A stretch of DNA of 21,339 bases, taken from NCBI RefSeq assembly GCF_002483315.1, contig NZ_DLHR01000025.1, positions 1 through 21,339 on the forward strand, read 5' to 3'. This DNA is from Flavobacterium sp. UBA7663 (GTDB taxonomy: Bacteria; Bacteroidota; Bacteroidia; Flavobacteriales; Flavobacteriaceae). Positions within the stretch are counted from its first letter, which is position 1. Each line of letters begins with the position of its first letter. The position numbers and the translations under genes are program-made. The notes under the pieces are model-generated. The model had not been told where the DNA came from. It was given only the letters and a program-made list of their open reading frames with translations, and ran no database searches. This document shows positions 14,303-21,324 of the stretch, one piece after another.

Positions 14303-15589
14303 TTAGAACTGATTTAAGACTCGGAACCACGAAGTTCTGATAGCGCTCTTAATTCCTCTTCTTATTACTTTCCAACTTTTTGGCTTGGTTTGCAAATGGG
14401 TAAGTAGATTTTTTATAACTTCTAATTTAGATATTTCTGAGGTTGCATCATAAAACACAAATGGTTTTGTTTCTTTCTTAACCATTTCGTTATAAATTTC
14501 TAACCAAAAAAAATAAACAGCTTGATTAAACACCTGCTTCTCAATTACTTCAATTAATTTATCATAGAAAATTGCTACGGAATTATCTTCTGATGGAATC
14601 TCAAATCCAAATTCTCTTGGATCTTTACCTAGAACAATAAGCGTAATTATTGCTCTATAACATTTTGTACATTGAGAACAATTTAATTTAGTGTTCAAAT
14701 GATGGTAACATACTCGAAAAGGGGTTGGAATTTGCTTTTCTTCAAAATAATTGCAAAGTAATCGCATCTTATGAAAACGATTAGCTTCTTGACCATGGTG
14801 AATTACATTTGTATTTCCCCAAGCTATAAAATTATCAATATAACTCGAACCCCAAGGCATGGTTTCCTTAGATGTATCTAATGTTGAACCGATGTATACT
14901 TTCTCAATTCCATTTTTATAAGCAATAGGTGCTAAAAGGGATGTCAGCGATAATCCGTGTTGAAGAAGCGTCCACCAATCTTGTGTATTGTTATAAATTA
15001 ACTTCTCAACCTTAAACGTATAAAAATCACGCACATTACTTCTTAAAAAATGTTTCGGATTATCAATTGTTAATGGTAACATTCGATTAACTTCTTGTAT
15101 TTTCTCCCATTGAGACGTATTATCAATTTTTATATCTGCTCCATGTATCGTTATCAATTGAATTTTGTTACTATCCAATCTAGAATAGGTATAAAGTGCA
15201 TCTACTCCGCCGCTAAAAAGCATGGCAGATTGATTTGCATCATAAATAACTGTTTCAAAATTTTCGACTAATAATTGTGATTTTTTTGCAATGATTTCAG
15301 GATAAAACTTAGCAAACTCCGCCTTTATTCTTTCAATACTAAAATAGAAATTTTTATCTAATGTCTTTACTTTCAATGTAGCGCCAAGAAACCAACAAAT
15401 CGGATATAGATTAGCAACATAAGGGATATTTAAAATAGCATCTGGAATCTCTGACAAATCAAAATCATATTGAACGAACAAATTCTCTTTAAAATAAGGC
15501 TGAAATCGCGCATGAGTTTCCTGAAAATACTCCACCTTGTTTTCATTCAAATCTCTATTAGTCTTTGTTAATATGATGCTTTTTATCAT
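14303..15589 (-). CDS. QueC-like PP-loop ATP-pyrophosphatase of unknown function
   Basis: A 428-residue protein with the PP-loop SGGVDA at residues 126-131, which binds ATP and adenylates a substrate in the adenine nucleotide alpha-hydrolase superfamily. A four-Cys cluster follows at 294, 304, 307 and 310 (C-x9-C-x2-C-x2-C), close to the zinc site of QueC (C-x8-C-x2-C-x2-C). QueC is only about 230 residues. Here about 120 residues precede the PP-loop and about 115 follow the Cys cluster, neither recognised. No other queuosine or deazapurine gene lies nearby. It is a single gene with its own promoter, so the substrate cannot be inferred from context. QueC-like chemistry (carboxylate to amide or nitrile) is only a possibility. 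Confidence 0.75.
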   Translation of the reverse strand: MIKSIILTKTNRDLNENKVEYFQETHARFQPYFKENLFVQYDFDLSEIPDAILNIPYVANLYPICWFLGATLKVKTLDKNFYFSIERIKAEFAKFYPEIIAKKSQLLVENFETVIYDANQSAMLFSGGVDALYTYSRLDSNKIQLITIHGADIKIDNTSQWEKIQEVNRMLPLTIDNPKHFLRSNVRDFYTFKVEKLIYNNTQDWWTLLQHGLSLTSLLAPIAYKNGIEKVYIGSTLDTSKETMPWGSSYIDNFIAWGNTNVIHHGQEANRFHKMRLLCNYFEEKQIPTPFRVCYHHLNTKLNCSQCTKCYRAIITLIVLGKDPREFGFEIPSEDNSVAIFYDKLIEVIEKQVFNQAVYFFWLEIYNEMVKKETKPFVFYDATSEISKLEVIKNLLTHLQTKPKSWKVIRRGIKSAIRTSWFRVLNQF

Positions 15590-15625
15590 AGTTTAATTTA
15601 TTTTAACTTTAAAAATAGTACTTTC

Positions 15626-15655
15626 CAAATTTACAAACTTATCTTACCAAACAAA
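15626..15655 (-). promoter_or_regulatory. Promoter of the PP-loop gene
   Basis: On the minus strand TTTG (15655-15652) is followed after 18 bases by TAAATTTG (15633-15626). Both elements match the Bacteroidota TTTG-N17-23-TAnnTTTG consensus, and this is the best-formed promoter in the window. The leader is about 30 bases. Confidence 0.65.
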
Positions 15656-15674
15656 CATATTTGATTAGAATTGT

Positions 15675-15695
15675 TACTTTTGAGAATCATTTTCA
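15675..15695 (+). promoter_or_regulatory. Promoter -7 box overlapped by a Fur-box-like site
   Basis: TACTTTTG (15675-15682) matches TAnnTTTG. It runs directly into TGAGAAT-C-ATTTTCA (15681-15695), which agrees with the classical 7-1-7 Fur box TGATAAT-n-ATTATCA at 12 of the 14 specified positions and is a near-perfect dyad. A repressor there would cover the start of transcription of the DUF457 gene. Recognition by a Fur-family protein is inferred. Confidence 0.45.
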
Positions 15696-15750
15696 ATCAA
15701 CAAACTAAAGTTACAAAGCTTTATTAAATCTCAAAAGAAGATAAAATAAA

Positions 15751-16749
15751 ATGGATTCACTTACTCAAATAACGCTCGGAATTGCCATAGCCGAATTGGT
15801 TGCTGGTAAAAAACTGCAAAACAAAACTTTTTTGTATGGCGCTATTTTAGGCACGATTCCAGATTTGGATATTGTTGTTGGAAAATTTTTAAGTGATATT
15901 GAAGGTGTAGCTATTCATAGAGGTTTGAGTCATTCCCTACTCTTCTTTCTGTTTTTGTCGCCAGTTTTGGGGTTGGTAATTTCTAAAATTGAAAAAAATA
16001 AAATTAGTTTCAAAAGTTCCACTTTATTGGCTTTTTGGTGTTTATTGACGCATATTTTATTGGACTTGTTTACGTCTTGGGGAACACAAATTCTTTGGCC
16101 TTTAGAACACCGATATGCCTTAAAAACTATCTTTGTAATCGACCCATTATATACAATTCCGCTATTGATTAGCTTGATTTTCGTTTGGAAAAACAAAGAC
16201 TATCTAATACGAAGAAAATATGTAATTCGCGGAATAATTATCAGTTCTTCTTATTTGCTTTTGACTTGTATTTTGAAACTTTTTGCGGTGTATCAATTCG
16301 AAAAGGCTTTACAATATCAAAATTTAGCTCATCAAGAATTAATTGTAAAACCAACCGCTTTCAACTGTATCCTTTGGAACGCTAATGTATCCACTTCAAA
16401 AGGATATTATCTTGCTGATTATTCACTATTTGATTCCCAACTAATTCAGTTTACTTTCTATCCTAAAAACAGGAAATTGGAAGAAAAATTAGCAAATTCG
16501 CATGATTTTCAGCAACTTAAAAAAATTAGTGAAGGATGGTATTTGATTACCGAACAAAATCAACGCCTATATTTTAACGATTTGCGTTTTGGTTTATTGA
16601 ATGATTCACCTGGAAATCCCCAGTTTGCTTTTAGTTATGAATTTAAAGCGAATTCCGATGGAAATTTAACAGCTTATGAAGTTCCAAAAGCCAAACGAGA
16701 CGGGAAAGCATTACTACAAAAGATTTTTACACGATTAAAAGGGAATTAA
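15751..16749 (+). CDS. DUF457/YdjM-like membrane-bound metal-dependent hydrolase family protein
   Basis: A 332-residue membrane protein. The N-terminal half carries the family's conserved acidic and His residues: IPDLD (Asp38, Asp40), HRGLSHS (His56, His61), LTHILLDLFTSWGTQILWPL (His101, Asp105) and IDPLY (Asp131). These are set among hydrophobic segments at about 25-35, 62-80, 92-106, 131-147 and 160-178. The C-terminal ~150 residues look soluble and have no recognised motif. The family (related to YbcI/YdjM) is annotated as metal-dependent hydrolase, possibly phospholipase-like, but without firm biochemistry. It is followed after 3 bases by a 2H phosphoesterase gene, suggesting an operon. 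A Fur-like site at its promoter hints at metal-linked control. Confidence 0.85.
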   Translation: MDSLTQITLGIAIAELVAGKKLQNKTFLYGAILGTIPDLDIVVGKFLSDIEGVAIHRGLSHSLLFFLFLSPVLGLVISKIEKNKISFKSSTLLAFWCLLTHILLDLFTSWGTQILWPLEHRYALKTIFVIDPLYTIPLLISLIFVWKNKDYLIRRKYVIRGIIISSSYLLLTCILKLFAVYQFEKALQYQNLAHQELIVKPTAFNCILWNANVSTSKGYYLADYSLFDSQLIQFTFYPKNRKLEEKLANSHDFQQLKKISEGWYLITEQNQRLYFNDLRFGLLNDSPGNPQFAFSYEFKANSDGNLTAYEVPKAKRDGKALLQKIFTRLKGN

Positions 16750-16752
16750 TGT

Positions 16753-17310
16753 ATGGCAAAATATTCGGTTATTTTTCATCCATCTGAAGCTGTCATTGAA
16801 GCAGTTAAAGAACTCAAAGAACAATTGAGCACTAAAATTGGCTGGTTTCCAAGTAAGAATTCCTTGGCACATATAACTATTTGTGAATTTGATTATGATT
16901 TCCATACGTATGAAAATATAAAATCGCGAATCACAACGTATTGTCGTTATCAAAATCCTTTTGAAGTAACGTTTAATATGTTTGGAAATTATACGAATGG
17001 AGCTTTTTTCATTGCTCCTAATATCGAAAGTAAAACCAAAATGGTTAAAATTATGAAGGAAATTCCAAAACAAATTCAATTTCCGGTCAATCATAAAAGT
17101 TCAGAACCCCATATTTCAATTGGAAGACAGCTTACTGATGAACAACTTAAAATTGCTTATAGTTTGTTTGAATCCATAGATTTGAATTTCAATTGCGAAG
17201 GAATCACCATCCGAATTTTTAATCCTGAAAGAAAACAATATGATTTTTTAGAAACAATTCCTTTTCTAAGCGAAATGAAACCTAAAAAAGAACAATTAAC
17301 CTTATTTTAA
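16753..17310 (+). CDS. 2H phosphoesterase, 2'-5' RNA ligase (LigT/ThpR-like) family
   Basis: A 185-residue protein with the two catalytic motifs of the 2H superfamily: HIT (His40-x-Thr42, in LAHITICEF) and HIS (His120-x-Ser122, in EPHISIGR), about 80 residues apart as expected. Members hydrolyse 2',3'-cyclic phosphates or 2'-5' linkages in RNA or nucleotides. The exact substrate is uncertain, since Bacteroidota members are poorly studied. It starts 3 bases after the DUF457 gene, so it is probably co-transcribed. Its stop codon directly abuts the stop of the oppositely oriented gene, leaving no intergenic base. Confidence 0.85.
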   Translation: MAKYSVIFHPSEAVIEAVKELKEQLSTKIGWFPSKNSLAHITICEFDYDFHTYENIKSRITTYCRYQNPFEVTFNMFGNYTNGAFFIAPNIESKTKMVKIMKEIPKQIQFPVNHKSSEPHISIGRQLTDEQLKIAYSLFESIDLNFNCEGITIRIFNPERKQYDFLETIPFLSEMKPKKEQLTLF

Positions 17311-17529
17311 TTATTCTTTCGTACTCATTTTTATCTGCAAATGATTCAACAAGACTTGATATTTACTGATTTCTCTCAACACGATTACATCATCAGTTGC
17401 GTCCATCATGTCATCTAAATCATCACTCACTTCAATTAATTTGATGCTGGCTTCAGAAAAATTCTTGATAGCCATGTTGTCAATAATCAATTGAATGTCT
17501 CTTTTTATTGTGGTAAATTGATCTTCCAT
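17311..17529 (-). CDS. Hypothetical small acidic protein (72 aa)
   Basis: A 72-residue protein, probably real. It has an ATG start, lies 3 bases downstream of the 183-residue gene on the same strand, and ends exactly against the LigT-like gene. It is predicted all-helical, with an acidic centre (EVSDDLDDMMDATDDVIVL), and has no Cys, signal peptide or membrane segment. No known family is recognised. The close spacing suggests it functions with the upstream gene. Confidence 0.6.
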   Translation of the reverse strand: MEDQFTTIKRDIQLIIDNMAIKNFSEASIKLIEVSDDLDDMMDATDDVIVLREISKYQVLLNHLQIKMSTKE

Positions 17530-17532
17530 AAT

Positions 17533-18084
17533 TTAATATAAATCTTTTTTTATCGTTTGTAATGATGTGTTTGTGGTAATTAATTTCCAAATGATTTCTT
17601 TGCGAAGTACTTCTAAATCTTCAACATCAAGATGTTTCGCCCAAGCATCTGATTCTAAAATTTCTTTTATTTGTCTAATAACTTTTGCAGTTTCGGAAGC
17701 ATTTCGCAAAACGGCTTTTTCATCGTATTTTGGATTGTTTTTGTGCTGGAAGTTTACTTCACTAGTATCAAAATTCACTTCTACATAAAAAAAGTTTTCG
17801 GTTTCGTTATTCGGATAAAAATCAGTCCATTTAGCAAATCCAGTACGAATTTGACTGTTATTGATTTTTGAATTTGAACTTGAAATCAATCTCCATCTAC
17901 AATTTGCTGCCCTTCCCCAATGATTAGAAATACGATACACTCCTTCATCAGTAAAATAATAACCACTGCCCGATTTGCTTATGTAATGCCACTCGATACT
18001 CGGAATCGAAGATATATCAACTTCCATAAACTCGCAAAAAGTATGTTTGTGAAAATTAGTTTTATTGTATTTTTTCAAAGTCAT
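17533..18084 (-). CDS. Hypothetical protein, uncharacterised (183 aa)
   Basis: A 183-residue soluble protein that I do not recognise. The N-terminal two-thirds is rich in aromatic residues and strand-like (VDISSIPSIEWHYISKSGSGYYFTDEGVYRISNHWGRAANCRWRLI, and later FAKWTDFYPNNE). The last 60 residues are helical and charged. The many Trp and Tyr residues and the GVYRxSxHWG.xxxCRWRL pattern look like a conserved domain rather than a chance frame. An exact -7 box lies 27 bases upstream on the minus strand, and the 72-residue gene follows 3 bases downstream, making a two-gene operon. Confidence 0.65.
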   Translation of the reverse strand: MTLKKYNKTNFHKHTFCEFMEVDISSIPSIEWHYISKSGSGYYFTDEGVYRISNHWGRAANCRWRLISSSNSKINNSQIRTGFAKWTDFYPNNETENFFYVEVNFDTSEVNFQHKNNPKYDEKAVLRNASETAKVIRQIKEILESDAWAKHLDVEDLEVLRKEIIWKLITTNTSLQTIKKDLY

Positions 18085-18110
18085 AAAGCGTAAAATCGAT
18101 TTCTTTGTAA

Positions 18111-18118
18111 CAAAAGTA
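18111..18118 (-). promoter_or_regulatory. Promoter -7 box of the minus-strand hypothetical operon
   Basis: Reads TACTTTTG on the minus strand, matching TAnnTTTG, 26 bases before the start codon of the 183-residue gene. Confidence 0.5.
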
Positions 18119-18121
18119 ACA

Positions 18122-18151
18122 TTTGATTTTTAAAGATTCGTTGTATCTTTA
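18122..18151 (+). promoter_or_regulatory. Promoter of the Crp/Fnr gene with overlapping inverted repeat
   Basis: TTTG (18122-18125) is followed after 18 bases by TATCTTTA (18144-18151), one base off TAnnTTTG. Overlying it is a perfect inverted repeat, TAAAGAT (18131-18137), 7 bases, ATCTTTA (18145-18151), of the size bound by dimeric Crp/Fnr proteins. Binding there would block the promoter, so autorepression is suggested. Confidence 0.5.
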
Positions 18152-18166
18152 CAAAAAGGATTACAA

Positions 18167-18799
18167 ATGAGAGATATTTTAGATCAAGCATACAGCTATA
18201 TTTTTGAAGAAGCTTTATTAGATGAAATTGCAAAAGTTGCCGTTTACAAAGAATTTAAAGCAGATGATTACCTAATTGAAATTGGGGATTACATTAAAAC
18301 TATGCCACTTCTATTGACGGGAGCGATTAAAATATTGAGAGAAGATGAAAATGGTGATGAATTATTATTGTATTTCCTAGAACGTGGCGATACTTGTGCC
18401 ATGACATTAACCTGTTGCATGGGCCAATCGAAAAGTCGTATTCGTGCTATTGCTGAAACTGATGGTGCAATGTTAATGATTCCTGTTGAGAAAATGGAAG
18501 AATGGTTGACCAAATACAAAACCTGGAGAAACTTTGTTTTTGATAGCTACAATGTCCGTTTGAACGAAATGTTAGAAGCAATTGACACCTTGGCCTTCAT
18601 GAATTTAGACGAGCGTTTGTACAAATATTTAACCGATAAAGCGAAAGTAATTGGCGATACAGAAATCAAAAATACACACCAAGAAATCGCTTATGAAATG
18701 CATACGTCAAGAGTAGTAATTTCTCGGTTATTGAAAGCGTTAGAATTGAAAGGAAAAATTAAATTGCATCGAAATAAAATCGAAATCCTTCAATTCTAA
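18167..18799 (+). CDS. Crp/Fnr-family transcriptional regulator of the sulfur operon
   Basis: A 210-residue protein with an N-terminal cNMP-binding-type beta-roll (about 25-115; IKILREDENGDELLLYFLERGDTCAM), a dimerisation helix (about 120-145) and a C-terminal winged helix (THQEIAYEMHTSRVVISRLLKALELKGKI). The Fnr [4Fe-4S] cysteine set is absent. Three Cys (77, 83, 84) cluster in DTCAMTLTCCMG in the beta-roll, where a cNMP pocket would lie. The stop overlaps the TauE/SafE start by one base. The context points to a regulator of sulfide/persulfide handling, with the Cys residues as possible sensors (inference). Confidence 0.9.
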   Translation: MRDILDQAYSYIFEEALLDEIAKVAVYKEFKADDYLIEIGDYIKTMPLLLTGAIKILREDENGDELLLYFLERGDTCAMTLTCCMGQSKSRIRAIAETDGAMLMIPVEKMEEWLTKYKTWRNFVFDSYNVRLNEMLEAIDTLAFMNLDERLYKYLTDKAKVIGDTEIKNTHQEIAYEMHTSRVVISRLLKALELKGKIKLHRNKIEILQF

Positions 18800-19575
18800 T
18801 GGAGATTTTAGGCTACGTTGGTGCATTATTTATTGGATTAGTTTTAGGACTAACTGGCGGTGGTGGCTCTATTTTGACAGTACCCATTTTAGTCTATTTA
18901 ATGAGTATAAGTCCCGTTACTGCAACAGCTTATTCCTTATTTATTGTGGGAACAACGTCTACTTTTGGTGCGATTCAAAACTACCGAAAAAACTTAGTAG
19001 ACATTAAAAACGGATTCATTTTTGCGATTCCGTCTTTCATAGCCGTTTACTTAACCCGAAAATTTATAGTTCCGAGAATTCCTGAAATCATTATTGAATC
19101 TCCTATTCTTATCACGAAAAACACATTCTTAATGCTTTTTTTTGCGGTGATTATGATTTTTGGAGCACTTTCTGTATTAAAAAAGAAAAGTCAAGACACC
19201 AATAACGAAGAAAAAAGAAATCTAATTTTAATCGGAATTCAAACCTTCACTATTGGAATCATAATAGGATTAGTAGGAGCTGGTGGCGGATTTTTAATAA
19301 TTCCATCACTAATTTTGTTTGCCAAATTACCTATGCGAAAAGCCGTTGGGACTTCCCTATTCATCATCGCCATGAACTCATTGGTTGGATTTATCGGTGA
19401 TGTGCAGAATTTGGAAATCGATTGGTTATTCTTGTTAACGTTTTCAGCTATTTCGGTAATTGGAATATTTATTGGAATGTACTTAACAAAATACACGAAT
19501 GAAAGCCAATTAAAGAAGATTTTTGCTTACTTTGTATTAGTTATGGCTACCATTATCTTGTTAAAAGAAATGTAA
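18799..19575 (+). CDS. TauE/SafE-family sulfite/sulfur-anion exporter
   Basis: A 258-residue polytopic inner-membrane protein with about eight hydrophobic segments and the internal duplication of the TauE/SafE (DUF81) family. The two repeat signatures are GLTGGGGSILTVPILVYL (about 18-35) and GLVGAGGGFLIIPSLILF (about 158-175). Family members move sulfite, thiosulfate or organosulfonates. It is translationally coupled to the Crp/Fnr gene by a TAATG overlap and precedes the persulfide dioxygenase gene by 66 bases, so export of sulfite or thiosulfate made by that enzyme is the likely role. The direction and substrate are inferred. Confidence 0.9.
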   Translation: MEILGYVGALFIGLVLGLTGGGGSILTVPILVYLMSISPVTATAYSLFIVGTTSTFGAIQNYRKNLVDIKNGFIFAIPSFIAVYLTRKFIVPRIPEIIIESPILITKNTFLMLFFAVIMIFGALSVLKKKSQDTNNEEKRNLILIGIQTFTIGIIIGLVGAGGGFLIIPSLILFAKLPMRKAVGTSLFIIAMNSLVGFIGDVQNLEIDWLFLLTFSAISVIGIFIGMYLTKYTNESQLKKIFAYFVLVMATIILLKEM

Positions 19576-19613
19576 ATGTAACTTTAGGCACAGAAGAATT
19601 AAAAATTAGAGAG

Positions 19614-19621
19614 TAAATTTG
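19614..19621 (+). promoter_or_regulatory. Promoter -7 box of the CstB-like gene
   Basis: TAAATTTG is an exact TAnnTTTG match 20 bases before the ATG. No good -33 element is seen, so expression may need an activator or may be mainly read-through from the upstream pair. Confidence 0.5.
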
Positions 19622-19641
19622 TAAAAATAAAATTCACAAAT

Positions 19642-21051
19642 ATGAAAATCGAACAAATATATACAGGATGCATTGCACACGCAGCGTATTACATTGAAAG
19701 TAATGGTGAGGCTGCAATTGTAGATCCATTAAGAGAAGTACAGCCTTATATAGATAAAGCCAATAAAGATAATGCCAAAATTAAATACATTTTTGAAACG
19801 CATTTTCACGCTGATTTCGTTTCGGGGCATTTAGATTTAGCTAAGAAAACAGGAGCTTCAATCGTATATGGTCCAACAGCAAAACCAAATTTCGACGCTA
19901 TCGTTGCAATCGACGGACAAGAGTTCAAAGTGGGTGGCGTAACGATTAAAGCGATTCACACACCTGGACATACTTTAGAAAGTACCTGTTATTTAGTTAC
20001 TGACGAAACCGGAAAACAGCACGGAATCATCACAGGAGACACTTTGTTTATTGGAGATGTTGGTCGCCCTGATTTAGCTCAAGAATTAGTAGAAGATTTA
20101 ACACAAGAATTATTAGCAAGTCATTTATATGATTCTTTACGTAATAAAATCATGCCTTTGAGCGATGATTTAATTGTGTATCCAAATCACGGTGCTGGAA
20201 GTGCTTGTGGAAAAAACATGAGTAAAGAAACGACGGATACTTTAGGTAATCAAAAGAAAGTCAACTATGCTCTAAGAGCGGATATGACTAAAGAAGAATT
20301 CATCAAAGAATTATTAGATGGATTAACCCCACCGCCGGCTTATTTTCCACAAAATGTATTGATGAACATTCAAGGTTATGAAAGTTTAGAAGCGGTAATG
20401 TCTAAAGCTGAAACACCTTTACATCCAAAAGAATTTGAAGCCGTTGCTAATAAAACCGATGCTTTGGTTTTAGATGTTAGAAACGAGAATGATTTCGTAA
20501 AAGAACATGTTCCAGGTTCCATTTTCATTGGATTACACGGACAATTTGCTCCTTGGGTAGGCGCATTAATTAGAGATACCAAACAACCAATTTTATTAAT
20601 TACACCAGAAGGAAAAGAAGTAGAAACCATCACTAGATTATCTCGTGTAGGTTTTGATAATACTTTAGGCTTCTTATCAGGAGGAATCGAAGCATGGAAA
20701 GCCGCAGGTTACGAAACCGATAGCATTGAATCGATTTCTCCAGAAGTTTTCGCAGCACAATATGAAACTGCTCCAATTATAGACTCAAGAAAACCGGGAG
20801 AATATACAGCCGAACATGTGGTAAATGCTAAAAATATTCCATTAGATTACGTTAACGAACAATTAGCCGAAGTGCCAAAAGAGGAGAAATTCTTCATTCA
20901 TTGTGCAGGTGGCTATCGTTCTGTAATTATGTCTTCTATTCTAAAAGCAAGAGGCTACCACAACATGGTTAACGTAGAAAAAGGAATGTCCGGCATTAGA
21001 ACGACAGATGTTCCATTAACAGCATATGTTTGCCCAAGTACGTTGAAATAA
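19642..21051 (+). CDS. CstB-like persulfide dioxygenase-rhodanese fusion (MBL fold)
   Basis: A 469-residue cytoplasmic protein of three parts. Residues 1-230 are a metallo-beta-lactamase-fold, ETHE1-like persulfide dioxygenase with HFHADF (His54, His56, Asp58), HTPGH (His110) and TGD (Asp133), which give the mononuclear iron site. Residues about 255-360 are a rhodanese-like domain lacking the catalytic Cys (ILLITPEG where HCxxGxR is expected). Residues about 367-465 are an active-type rhodanese with Cys421 in HCAGGYRS. This is the architecture of Staphylococcus CstB, which turns persulfides into sulfite and thiosulfate. TauE/SafE and Crp/Fnr genes lie immediately upstream; sulfide:quinone reductase is not in the window. 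Confidence 0.92.
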   Translation: MKIEQIYTGCIAHAAYYIESNGEAAIVDPLREVQPYIDKANKDNAKIKYIFETHFHADFVSGHLDLAKKTGASIVYGPTAKPNFDAIVAIDGQEFKVGGVTIKAIHTPGHTLESTCYLVTDETGKQHGIITGDTLFIGDVGRPDLAQELVEDLTQELLASHLYDSLRNKIMPLSDDLIVYPNHGAGSACGKNMSKETTDTLGNQKKVNYALRADMTKEEFIKELLDGLTPPPAYFPQNVLMNIQGYESLEAVMSKAETPLHPKEFEAVANKTDALVLDVRNENDFVKEHVPGSIFIGLHGQFAPWVGALIRDTKQPILLITPEGKEVETITRLSRVGFDNTLGFLSGGIEAWKAAGYETDSIESISPEVFAAQYETAPIIDSRKPGEYTAEHVVNAKNIPLDYVNEQLAEVPKEEKFFIHCAGGYRSVIMSSILKARGYHNMVNVEKGMSGIRTTDVPLTAYVCPSTLK

Positions 21052-21071
21052 AAAAATAAGATAAAATACGA

Positions 21072-21100
21072 AATCCGACTTCACAAGAGTCGGATTTTTT
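21072..21100 (+). terminator. Terminator of the CstB-like gene
   Basis: AATCCGACT (21072-21080) pairs with AGTCGGATT (21088-21096) around a 7-base loop, followed directly by a T-run. It is a classical rho-independent terminator 20 bases after the stop codon. Confidence 0.9.
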
Positions 21101-21103
21101 TAT

Positions 21104-21229
21104 GGGCGCTCCTCGAGGGTCGAGCTATCCGCACTCGGTTTACTTAAAATCCTTAGGCATTTTAAGTAAGAGCTCGAACAAATGCTACACACGATCTTGT
21201 GAACTGACAAAGTAATCCCTAATGCGGAT
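21104..21229. repeat. REP-like structured intergenic element
   Basis: A GC-richer block between the sulfur operon and the rRNA operon end. It has nested symmetry: GGGCGCTCCTCGAGGG at the left, ATCCGCA (21127-21133) pairing with TGCGGAT (21223-21229), and within them an 11-bp hairpin TTACTTAAAAT (21140-21150)/ATTTTAAGTAA (21159-21169). No open reading frame or tRNA cloverleaf is seen. The opening GGGCG...GGGTCGAGCTATCCGC resembles intergenic repeats common in Flavobacteria genomes, from memory and unverified. From 21230 to 21289 there is only a small GTCC/GGAC hairpin (21261-21273). Confidence 0.5.
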
Positions 21230-21289
21230 TTGGTTTTCAATTGAATATCTACTATTTACAGTCCGGTAAGGACGGCATATTGGTAACAA

Positions 21290-21319
21290 AAAAGCCCTAT
21301 CAAAAATGATAGGGCTTTT
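21290..21319 (-). terminator. Terminator of the rRNA operon (minus strand)
   Basis: AAAAGCCCTATCA (21290-21302) and TGATAGGGCTTTT (21307-21319) form a perfect 13-bp stem with a 4-base loop. On the minus strand the stem ends in a T-run. It stands just after the 5S rRNA end on that strand, so it probably terminates the rRNA operon. Confidence 0.8.
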
Positions 21320-21324
21320 CAAAA

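Noticed and set aside
13572..15589. Methyltransferase and PP-loop enzyme as one biosynthetic operon
   Set aside because: They are convergent with 8 bases between stop codons, so they are not co-transcribed; adjacency alone is weak evidence.
19576..19641. Crp/Fnr binding site before the CstB-like gene
   Set aside because: No copy of the TAAAGAT-N7-ATCTTTA dyad or other clear palindrome is present; only the -7 box is supportable.
21104..21289. tRNA or CRISPR array near the rRNA operon
   Set aside because: No cloverleaf, no CCA-like acceptor stem and no regularly spaced direct repeats are seen.
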